Assembly (NCBI GenBank): GCA_009792885.1
Contig: WMCF01000003.1
Span: 17,322,297 to 17,386,296 of the forward strand
Length of the DNA: 64,000 nucleotides
DNA from: Eremophila alpestris peregrina
Lineage: Eukaryota; Chordata; Aves; Passeriformes; Alaudidae
Reading direction: 5' to 3'
Below are positions 48,020 through 59,600 of this stretch, piece by piece. The notes beneath the pieces were generated by a model. That model was not told the origin of the DNA and did no database searches. It saw nothing but the letters and a program-made list of their open reading frames with translations. Position 1 is the stretch's first letter; each line of letters starts with the position of its first letter. Position numbers and translations under genes: made by a program.

Positions 48020-48086
48020 GAACTTGACCCTTTTTTTAAGGTTTCAGACGGATTCTTCAATCTGTCTGAAACCTTATAAAAAGTTC
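48020..48086. repeat. Compound inverted repeat with compact hairpin core
   Basis: The core arms AAGGTTTCAGAC (48038-48049) and GTCTGAAACCTT (48064-48075) are exact complements. Between them, a G-T pair, then GATT/AATC continues the stem to a four-base CTTC loop, giving a 17-pair stem in plus-strand RNA. Outside the core, T-run/A-run pairing and a further GAACTT (48020-48025) / AAGTTC (48081-48086) match extend the symmetry with a bulge on the left side. Confidence 0.8.
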
Positions 48087-50605
48087 AACCATCTGTTGTG
48101 GTTGAAACTAAGGTGAAAGGAATCAATGCTGAATTCTACAATGGAGGAAGCTTTCAAAGTAACAAGTTTCCTGACGCTCAGTAATCAAATACAAGATTTG
48201 TTTTCCAGTGGGGAATTTCATAGGATACAGACAGCCCTGTTCTTCCTTCTGCCTATCCTTCCTGGAATGTCTGGGCTAGTTTAATAGGGCTGAATGGTCT
48301 AAACATGTTAATGCTAAATTTGGGACATATGATAGCAATTTCCATGGAAATGCAACTGCACAAAAGTAAAAGCAAGCACCAGGGCTGTAACTTCTTGCTG
48401 CTTTGGTGCACAGGGTTGACCCATACATTGGGTTCTGATTCTAGTTGCCTCCTCAGAGAATCTTTTTCTCCTGTCTGGCTAAAAACATCCAAGATACAAA
48501 CTACCTGGGGAATGGGAGCACTGCTAGCCCTGCTGACCTGCTCCTCTGGCCTCCTCTCCAGGAGCCTCGTGTGGTTTGGTCCCAGCTCCCTGTCTGCCTC
48601 TTGGCTTAGATGCTAGAAAGTGCTGGGCAGACAGTTCAGTAGCAGTAGAACAAGGATTTGATTTTTCAAGGCCATATCTGTGGACCTGGGAGGTGGGTGG
48701 AAATGGAATACCTGAGAGAGGAGTGCTGGGGAAGAGATTTTTCTTTTTCCCTCCTGGTAGTAGGATTAGGAGCTGATCTCAAATATTTACCTCTGATACC
48801 AACACCATCCAAGGAAGATGCTGCTTTCACAGTGCCTTTTCCTAGTGCTGTGGGCACATTATAAGATCATTCAGGAGAACTTTGTCATTTGTGTACGTGG
48901 ATCTTGTAGCAAAAGGGTCTCTTCTTGCCTGTGCTTGCCCTGGGAAAGGACAGGACACTTGGTAGGGTTGTGACACAGATCCTGATCTGGTCACTGGCCT
49001 CTGCAGCACAGAGAGCATTCTTTTACCTCTTCTGGAGGGTATCCCCAGGTTGTTTCCTTGATTTGAATAGGAAGTAGTAGCACCTGTGGGTGATGGAATT
49101 TACACAGTCTTCCCTCAGTTTCCTAAGAATGACTAAACCAAAATTAATGGAAGTCTTTTAATAAAAAAAGCTCCTATATCTTCATTTTCTAACGAACCTT
49201 ATGATTGGCACTTAGTATTTAGGGAGAGAAGTTTATCAGTGTTTGTTTTCACAATTCCATTTTCCCTGCTCTGTTACTATTTGGCATACAGAATTTGGTG
49301 CAAATGAATTTTTTAGTAGCTTTTACATCTGAAAGAGAAAGTATTTAGGAACAAGATTTTTATTCTCAACATGGTGAGTGTTGGGAGTGTTAAAATCCAT
49401 GTTATTCATGGACTTGTAATAAGATCTGTTTGTTGAGGCCTAGGACTATAAGAAAAATGGCTGCTCATCATAAAGTAACCTGAAATACTCAAATACCAGA
49501 TCAAGTAAGTTTCATTCTGGTTATTTCTTGGTTCTGATGTCATATCCTCATGCAACAGTGATTTTTATATCAATGTTATAATTGTTAATAGTGATACACA
49601 TTCTGTATTTTATCTGGATTTAATAGGTCAGGCTAAAGGAGCTATATATGAAGTTTTAATATTAAAACAGATGTTGTTACAAGGACTGATGAGATAAACA
49701 TGTCTTCCTTGATGCTTTTGAGTACTGTGAAAGGAAAATTTCTCCTTTTACCTTTCCTTTCCCGAGTTAGAAAGAAGTTCAAACTAGAGAAAACTGTGCT
49801 AGGAGTATCCAGTCTGTCTCTTTTTAAATTTTTTTTTTCACTGGGCTTGACTGATCACAAGGTCATGAGAAAATGGTGATGAGAAAGAGTCAGTCTGCAG
49901 TGGCTAAAGTGCCCCTGGTCAGGGCTGTGAGCTCTGGTGAGTGGTGGTTGCTGTGGGCTGCAACTCAAAAGAGGAAGGATGAAGTAGCCACAGGGAATGT
50001 ACCAACAAAGTACTGTGGTCCCAAATGTACATAATGCCCCAAATTTAGGAAGTGTTGTATGCTGCCATACCAGCCTACATGACCTGATCTCCTTCCTAGC
50101 TCTGCAGAGGGGATATAACTACCCATGGTGGAATCCAGCTATAGCTGTCCATGATGAATTGTTGGATTTTAAACAAGCACAACCACACAAGATGAATGTA
50201 GGGTACAGAAATGTTAACAGTGGAATTTTTTACCTTGGGTTGGTTGAAGTCATTGCAATCTTCAAGTATTTTATCAAGTGTATACATAAAGGGTGGGAGG
50301 GCAGACATGCAACAGCATGCACCTTCCACTCTGCCTGGGGATGGTGTTCTCATAATACCAGAGGAAAGTTCAGGGAACTATTCACTCTCAGTAATTACAT
50401 CCTGGCTTTCTGTGCAGGATAGTTTCAATCTTTGCAGATGCCTTCGTCTATCCAGGGAATTTAGTGGTAAAACTGCTTTTCCATTCTCCCCTTGATTTTA
50501 CTTCCACCTCTATTTTTACTTCATGGTATCATAGCTTTTCCACCAAACAAACAGCAAAGAAGGAAGCAATCCTGATGAGTAATTTTTCTGTTCCCACAGG
50601 CAGAG

Positions 50606-50662
50606 ATGAAGAACTTGTTCCTTCTGCTCATGCTAACAGTGATGTCACCTTCTGCATTTTCA
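50606..50662 (+). CDS. PAPLN: PAPLN coding exon 1 (signal peptide)
   Basis: The acceptor TTCCCACAG ends at 50599; the ATG is seven bases into the exon, in GCAGAGATGA. The exon encodes 19 residues, MKNLFLLLMLTVMSPSAFS, with a basic start, a hydrophobic core and a small-residue end typical of secretion signals. Donor is GTAAGT in phase 0. The next exon begins with a basic stretch (GRRMKRQ) before the TSP1 repeat, as in papilin. Confidence 0.88.
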
Positions 50663-53600
50663 GTAAGTAAATGCTCTTCTGAGCACTGTTACAAGAAATG
50701 AAAGATACTTCTGTTAAGAACTGTCAACATCTGTAACTCAAGTGCTTTGTAGAAAGTATGTCTGAAAGAGCTAATAGGTTCAATTCATCAGGCCTATTGT
50801 GGCACATCTTATGAAAAGTCTAACATGGCAATTAAATAATAGAATTCTGGTAGTGCCTTTGGTTCTAGGGATGTTATCTGCAAAGCAGTAATTGCTGTCT
50901 CCTGCTTCAAAGCTAGAGAGAGCTATCACTTGAAATAAAGAGAATGGATTTTTGGTTAGTTCATTTTTCTCTTTTCTTTGGCCTTAGAAGTATTAGCCAT
51001 GTGATTTAGCTTTGCTGGGAGAGGTTACTTTATGTTAAGCCAATGTGATATTATCAGAAAAAGAATGCAGCAATTAAGAACTGGGATTCCTGTTCCTTTC
51101 TGAGTGAGAAGCAGGATCTTTCTGAAGTAAATGCAGCTTGAGAACAGTTTCCCTGACTTGAAGTTAAACTTTATTAGTGAGTTGGGCATCTCAGGTAAAA
51201 CATGACCTGCAGAGTAGAGTGGAAGTGTAAGCAAAGGAAGACATTACATGCTTGTTAGGTGTAAAGGAACAGAGAGTGGGGGAAAAAGGAGGCAATTATC
51301 ACTTGGAGTGAGTGTTTTGCTTTCTAGGCCACCTTTGAAGTCCAGGAATGAGAGACCAAAAATCAAGCAGAGTTTTTTAGTTGCCATATTTTCTCTTACA
51401 GATAGAAATATGCTTAAATGAGTGCTTGCTGTCTTACATCTAACATGAAACCATACTGTATGTTAAAAGAACCAGAAATTGAATTTATTATCTTCTATTC
51501 AGTTAATCTGTTCACCTGCCTATCTCCAATTTGGAGATTTTGGTGATTTTTTTGGAAGGGATATGACTGAAATACCCTGAGACTGTGAAGGCTGACATTG
51601 CTCTGTAGCATTAGACTCAACCCCCTGCATGCAATCAATAGTTCCTCTTGAAGCCATGCTGAATGAAAGGAGAAGTTCTGCTCAGCCACCATTTAAGTTG
51701 TTACCCTGACATACTGTATCTGTCCAAGTCATACATTTCCTCTGAACACCGTTTCTTTATATGGATCTGCATTTCTAGGTTGAAATGCTGGTTTTTAGTT
51801 TATTTTGAATAACTCAACATTGTTATTGTTTAAAGTGCTAATCTATTGAGTAAACTATTAGGTGCCTTAACTAGGTTTAACAAAGGGCAGAAGGTGCACA
51901 AGGACATCCAAGTTAAGGTCATACAGAAACAGTAAAAATTACTGTGAGGACAGAGAAATAGGAGGTTTTACTATTATTTCTATGGAGGGAAAGGCAGAAA
52001 ACATGTAGAAGAATAATTTCATCAGGTAGGACCAGTTTGTTTTGCACTATAACCAGTCTCCAGCTATGTCACAAATGTGTCTAGAAAAAACCATTAAAAG
52101 ATAGGCAAATACAGCTTCCCCCAATACACTTCCAGTTTATGAATCCTTTGAGCTTGAGATGCCTCTGTTTCTCTTCCCTGAATTTGGTCAATGCCCCCTT
52201 AAAGCCGTAATACCAAGATCCTGCTCTTGAGAGCTAAATATCAACTATCATGTAATAATTTATTAATATTAATTAATAAATAATAAATAATAGCAGTTTG
52301 GGATAGAATTTGTGTTTCCCCTGTGTGTCACTTAAGCTACCTCCATTAAACCTCCACTGTCATTTTAGTGATAAATCTTTTCCACTATAATGGTTTCCCA
52401 TAGTTCTTTGCAGTATGTCTCTGGTTTCCTGTTGTCCTTTATTACCCTTATCATCTGCTTTTATTACTTCTGTGGTTTTGGCATAACTAATAAATGTGTT
52501 GAGGCATTCCAGTTCCCCATGGAATTCTGCTGCTAATGTCAGTTCTTGCAGTGGATGGAGATTTTACTCCTGCTTTTGTGTTTGGGCTACCTGCTCATCA
52601 TCCATTGAAGAACTGTCCTCCTGACTGCTTAACTTCCTTCAAAGCTTTAGGTGAAGGATTTTTTGGGAAGTTTTTTTGCAAATCTGAGTGTATATGGCAG
52701 GTTACCTTTGTTGACATGTTTGTGAAGAACTGCAACATTCTTAGAAGGATTTGCCTTTAAAAGTCTTACTGACTTTTTCCCAAACATCCTGTATTTATGC
52801 AGGTGCCTGCTAGCTCTGTTCTTTGTTACAACTCCTATTAATTTATCAGTTGACGTCAGTTTTATGCTCTGTGAATGTACAGTTCCATGGGTTCCCCTGG
52901 GATCATTTCGTAAACTGGTGTCAGATTTTCCACTTTCCAATAATCACATGTTGAAGTGGATTTAGCTGAGAGGGTTGTCTGCTGGTATATAACAGTTTAT
53001 CCACTTCAACCTTGAGTTCCTGTTAGGCCCCTTGGATAAACAACTTCTGGTGACTTCATACTGTGTGTTTTGTCCACTTTTCCAAATAAGTTTGGGGTCA
53101 TAAAGTTTACTCACAATCATCCTCTTTGTAGAGTTTTCTGAATGTGCTCCATTTCCTCCACAAGGATTCCAATAATTAATTTCTCAGCAATTTTTTAGAG
53201 CTCTTTAAATTCCCTGCTCATCTCCAGGTCACCCAGAGTTTCTGGAAGCCTTTCCATTTATGAAAAAGTAACTGTCCCAACAGCAGGGCACAGTCCCCTG
53301 GTGCAGCACCAGGCATGCACCTTATCCTGCCCAGCTGACAGGAAATCCGTGGGTGTGGAAGGAGCCAGCTGGAGGGTGGGACAGCCCAGGGAGAGGTAGC
53401 ACAGTGAGGAGTGTTGAAGAGTTGAACAGGGAACATGGAAAAGAGCTGGAAACCACGAGGGAGTGGGTTCAGGGATGTAGGGAGAATCTGAAGTGTTTTG
53501 AGAAAATGAAGGTGTTGGGGAACTGCTGGATTTTCCTGGATTTGTTAGAGGGGATATGCTAATGAGCCATGGCTGGGGTGAGAGTGGGATGAAAGGAGAT

Positions 53601-56600
53601 GTACACAGTGAGTGTAAACCACAAGCCATTAAAGCTAGCAAAGCCTGGGTTTTTTTCTTCATCTTTGTAAAGCAGCTTGTCTTAATAAGATACTCACTTC
53701 TTCTGCACCACTTTGTATTTTGCTTCCTGCTGTCACCATCTTATTCACTTTCATTCTTGTTTTTCTAGTTTTACTCAAATACAATTCTTTGATTGCTTAT
53801 TCATTATTCATAGAAATGGTACTTGGCATTATTCACCTTCAAAGCTCTTTGCAAGCCTGCTGTGTCTGAGCCAAGATCAATGGTTAAGACAGAATTATTA
53901 AAAAATGCTTTGCTGATGTGGTTTGGTTTCATTAGCTCATTTTTGGTAGCATTTTTGGCTAATATCCTAGCTGGTTGCAGATGGAGCCACCTTGAAAATG
54001 CATATTGGCATAGCAGCAGATAACTAAATTATAAACATGTAAGTATACTGAATGTTTTCAGCTCCCTTTCAATTAAGTTTGAGGGTTGGATACCACATGT
54101 CATGCAATGCTTAGCTATGTGGAAATAGATTATTGGTGGTTATCATTGTAGTACTGGGTAGTCCTGCATATAGAAAGGAGAAGGGAATGGTTCATATCCC
54201 AAAAAGTATGTGGTCTGAGGATACACACCATGTGGTTTGTTTTTGCGAGGGCCCTGAGGGCACTACTAGGCTTTACTGGCCCTGACTGGACTCTCCACAC
54301 CCAGCCCACTGCCCAGGACCCCCCTGTAGCCCCCTGGGACTGCTGGCTCCTGCCCTAGTGATGCTGAAGTGAGGATCTCCACAACTCTGCCTGGCCAGCC
54401 ATGGACCCTGATGAGCCAGGCCCACCTGCAGTCCCAACTCCCAGCCTGGTTTCAGGTGGAAGTGCCCAATTCCCAGGGCTGGGGCTGCTCCCTGGCTTGC
54501 TGTGTTATCCTGGGAGAGCCTCCCACTACCAGTCCCCAGCCCACAGGGAGCAGCCAACCTTCAGGGCACTTTGACACTTTTCTTTCTTTTTCCCTTGCTG
54601 TTTTTAACTTGTCTCTCAGCAGTTAACTTCTCTCTAAACACTTATTATTAATGTTCACAAAGCTGCATTTTTTCACTGGAGACTTTTTCCTTGCCAAGCC
54701 TTTGGCAATGAAACCATTACAGGAGTGATAGTGGTGATAGTTTTCTTTTGTAAAGTATTTGATTTTCACCCCTCTCTCCTACATGTTTCCTAAATGATAT
54801 GATAGTTCAGGATGTGTCAAAATAAACATTAACCATATTTCAGAAACTATAAACACCAGAAAGTAGATATTTATCAAATAAAATGATGCATTGTTATTTC
54901 AAAAATACTAAGAAAGGTTTAAGAGAGAAGGAGTCTGATTTTGACTGTAGTTTTAAGCCATGGAAACACTGCATAACTGTAACACCACATTATATCATTG
55001 TGAACAATGTCTTTTTCAGTGGGTAACAGCTGGACAGGGCCTTGTCATCAGCCTCTATCTCCACCACATTCTCCCTGTTGGCACTGAGATTTGTATCTGA
55101 TCCCAATGGAACCTAGTAAGCATGTGAAACAGCCGCAGAAGTCACAGTGACAACGTTTCAGTGTCTAAAATGTTGCTTCGGTGGCATCTCAATAGGCCTG
55201 AGCTGTGCAACCTTGTGGGTGAAAAGTGAGCAGTGGCCTTGTCCCAGACCTCTCAGGCACAGTGTGGTTATCAGTAACCAAGTGCTTTCAGCAGTGGCTG
55301 CTGGGGTGCTGTAACAGGATGCCTTGTTGCTACTCGTCAGTCTGGAAAAGCAGCACCAAGAATAGTTACAAAATAATTCAGGGTGCCTATCTCTGAGTCC
55401 TGACAGGTGCCCAAGGAGCAAGAACTTACCTGGGATGTAGGTTGTTTGGATGTGTGACTGCAGAACTTCAGTGCTCACTTGGGACTGTATAGTAAATTGA
55501 TGTTTGCTTTGATAGCTTGCTAGTATTTGAGTTGCAACAAGGCACTAGGAAATCATTCCCACTGAATCACTTCTCCACAGTCAGTGATATGAACTTTGTG
55601 GATCACTGCATGCCTGCAATGCCTTTGTCTAGGAAGCACAATACCCTTCCCATGCATAGTTTCCTATCCATCTCATCAAACTGACTGGAAAGTCTTTCAA
55701 GCACCCCTTTAAAGTGTTCCTAAATAGTGCCAGCATTTTCTGTCTTTCTGAGTCAAATCCCATTCATAGCTTTTCTTCCAGTGCATGTTTCATACACAAA
55801 AATAAGCATTACATGGTATATAATAAATTATCTAGGACACTTTTTCAGAATTCTTTTGTCTGCATGTGATGCATACTGGAATTGTCTTTGCAGATGAGGT
55901 CTGGAGGTCTGATGACTCAGAGGCTTAGCTTTTTACTTGCTGATGATATCAGATATGGTTGGCCTGGTAACAGCAGATGCTGCAACTACATCAGCAGTTC
56001 ATCTGTCTAGGAACTGATGAAAGCAATGCAGTGTTCATAGAAATGAAATCCCTGGCCTTCTAGACTTCTATACCACAGCAGCCTGTATGCAAATGAGCCC
56101 TGAAAGCCCACAGTGCCAGGGTCATGGGCAATATCAATATTCCCAGAAAGAATGCCTTGCTGGTGTCTCAACTGGTGATAAACCTGGACAGAGTAGTTGG
56201 GCATTAAATGACTGCTCTTTGGGGAGTTTTTAGAAGTCAAGGAAGATGGTTGTATGCATTTTCTCACTTCTCTTGAAACATTGAAATATATACTTCATGC
56301 AGATAAAGAAACTACATTCTTGTATGCATGTCAGGCTGAAGCAAGGGAAGAATGGAACCAAATGAACTTGTAACAGTGATGAAGATAGTATATTTTTCAT
56401 TCTGAAATCCATGAGGGAATGGAATCTAGTTGTCCTGGCTTACATGAGATAAAAGCATTCCAGTGTCTGAAGACAGCAGAAATAGGCTTTTGGAACAGAA
56501 ACCAGCTGACAACATCTAAAAATGTCCTGTTATCAGGTTATGTAATAATATATTTGTTATTTATTACAAACATGCAGCTTTATCTTTGCCTGTATACACA

Positions 56601-59600
56601 TGTGCAGTTACTGAAGTAATGAGGACTGTACACAGATTTCCAAATATGGGAGTCAGGCCCTTCTTCAAAATGTTTCTCTGACACTGTACAGCTTTGGGAG
56701 GATTCTTTTGTCTGATGCTCCTTTTGAGGTGTACATAAATGGAGTGATACTGAGAAAAATGACTGTTCCTGCACTCTGTGGATGCATAAGCCTTACAACA
56801 AAGAGTCCCTGCAGATTTTACTCTCTATAGAAGGAATAAATAATGCTAGTTCTGTAGGAGGTATATTAGAATATTTATCAGGGTGGTGTGTGTGTGTCAA
56901 GGAAGGGCTTTCTATCCTAATTGCCTTCCAGTAATCTGACTTTCAAATGCTCTTCCTTTGGATTTTTATCGACATGTTTCCTTCTCCCTTATGCTGACTG
57001 AAAGGTCCCTTGTTTCCAGGGTGAGCTAATACTGCTCCTAAATCAGTCAGTTGATACAGAGGAGTAAGACTGCTAAGAAACAGAGTGGTAGCATATTTTA
57101 TTCTTTCGAGGGTAAGGAAGGAGGGATTACAGGGGGAGGAATTAGGTGTCTGAAAGAAAAACTTGGGAAAATGAGATTGCTGAAAAAACCTTGCTGAAAG
57201 TTAAAACACTGTTGTTGGGATTACGGCCAGAAAGGCAAATGAGAATGCAGAAGACAAACAGTGAGCTGAATATCTGGAGTGGGAGAAGGGCTTGGCACAA
57301 GGTCAGGGAGATGTTGACTTGGCCAAGAGGAGGTGTGTAGAAGCAGCTGTAACCTGGGCAGTGTCATTGAATGAACAGGGCAAAGGCAAACAGAGTTAGT
57401 CTGAACCAGAGGTATTAGAAAAAAATTGCATAGGACTTGTGTGAAGAAAAGTAAGTAGCTAGGCCAGGAAGAAAGTATTTCACATTAGAGAAATGTAGGT
57501 AATAATTTGGGGTGACTCTGCAGCTAGGTAGTTGTGGGTAATTTGGTAGTAAATGCACAGATGTGACTGGCTAATATTTCTGACTGTTGTTCTGCCAGCA
57601 GCAGGGAATTATTCCTTAAAAGAGGGTGAAGTAAAGGAACAAGACTGTAACTGGGAGACACAGTAAAGCAGAGAGTGTGTGTATGACACTATAAAACCTG
57701 TCTAAATGAAAGGGAGGATTAACCCATGCATCTTGCCTGAGTTGGACTCACTGGAAGATTTATTAGACTAGCTCCTATTTCTAGCAGAGGCTTGGATATT
57801 TGTGTGTGGATGCGAGTTAGATCACATCACAATATATTTTTTTCTCTTTTTTTTCTCTGCCTGCCCACTCTTCACTGAGCAAATGCCTCAGTGTCCAAAT
57901 GGCCTGCAGTGCTTTCTCAGTGGTACAATTGTATGCATAAATTGCACTAGAGGTGCAGCTGCACAGCAAATCTTGTTTTTACAGTGTCACTCACCATGTA
58001 ACCCTGCACTTACCATCTTTTTCAAACAGAATTAATCCTCCTGCATCTTGCAAATATTAATGTTTCTTCCTTAAGATACTGCCATTCTTCTACTAACTAC
58101 ACGTCCTGGTGTATGTGGATCCCATCAGCTGCAGAAGGCCTTTTTTTCTGAAAATATGATATTTCATATATTTCCAAAACAATGTATTTTGGTTGGTTCC
58201 ATCACACTTGTAAATTTTTGTCTGTATTATCATGGTTGTTTCTCTTAATGTCAGTATCCAACTTTCTAAATACAAAATTCATAAGGGTTTTGCTAATGAT
58301 GGCCCAGACCTTAACATCGTCATTGGACACAGTTGGGTAAGGGGAATAAAGATCCATATTTGGAAATCTGTTGCCATAAGAAGTGTGTTCTGGAGCTTTT
58401 CTTTCTGCTTCCTTTACTCCTCCTAAATATTTGACTTAGAGCCAAGGATTTGGGCTTAAGTGGCTCTGTTGATCTGGTGTGGAGTGACAGTGCTTAAAGT
58501 CTCTGAAGTAATGATTTGCCTTTGCTGCCTTGCTGAGATGAAGATGTTATCCTCTTTTAGAGCATTATTCAAAAGTGCTGAAATTCAATGAATAGACAAA
58601 CAGTACAGTTAAGAGAGATTATGAAGCTGGATGTGCTATATGGCTTGAGGAAGCTAATATTCCTAGATACTGGAGACCTGATCTTTCTGATGTATTACTG
58701 TGTGCCACTTTTCACGTTAGGAATACAGCACAGCAAGACAGCCTTTTTTGCAAGAGAACGTATAGGATCTCTGCCTTATTTTCTTCTTTCTTTTTTCCCC
58801 CTTGTGTTGCCATGTCTTTTTGCAATGTCTGTGGGGTTTTTATGTCCAGGGCCGCCGGATGAAGCGGCAGGTTGATGTCTGGGGGAGCTGGGGTGAATGG
58901 AGCGAGTGCAGTCGGAGCTGTGGCGGTGGAGTCAGCTTCCGGCAACGGCGCTGCTATTCCCAAAGGTAGGGGCCAACCTCCTCTTTATATTCTTTCCTTT
59001 AAACGTGTTGTACTGTTACTGAGCTCCTGCAGTTATGTTCCAATATACATCCAGGAAAAAAAGAGTGTTTGATCGCAGGGGAATGAGTCCACTTTGAGAT
59101 GAACCTCAGTTTCAGTCTTGTCACTGCTGTTTTGAGTAGTGCCCTCTTCAACACACGCTTGCTTTGGCTCATTTGACAGAGCACAGCAGTTTCACTGTGA
59201 GATTTGGGACTGTGCAATCAGGGGATTGGACTGGTAGCAGCTGCTCAATCAGGTCTAGTGTGGTGAGTCCTGGGGGAGATGGAGAACAGGCCAGAGCAGT
59301 TAGTTTCTCTCCCGAGAGCTGGTGACAGTGCTGAGGTTTCCTCAAGTTTGTGATTCCCAGGAGGGTAAATTGCCCCAGAAAAAATGGAAGAGTGAATTTG
59401 GCTCAAGCTGTGTTAGCACTGTGCCGCCTCATTTGCAGCTGGGTTAGCTGCATCCTGATGAGAATGATGACTGGTGCTGCACCTGTTGGGAATGATGGAC
59501 CTTAGAGATCCTGTTGTGGATGAAAACAAAGCAAAGGAGGGGGAAAAACCAGACTCTCAATAATACCCTGGAAAAAACAGCCTCTCTGTGTTTAGAGAAA

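Larger units (their letters stand above)
44117..50599. other. Stretch before the PAPLN signal-peptide exon
   Basis: No coding exon is recognised. It contains a 26-bp tandem duplication (44861-44912) and the compound hairpin at 48020-48086. The open frame at 49997-50422, just upstream of the PAPLN exon, shows no domain. Confidence 0.5.

Noticed and set aside
49997..50422. 141-codon open frame just upstream of the PAPLN signal exon
   Set aside because: It has no link by splice sites to PAPLN, no recognised domain, and several out-of-frame competitors of similar length.
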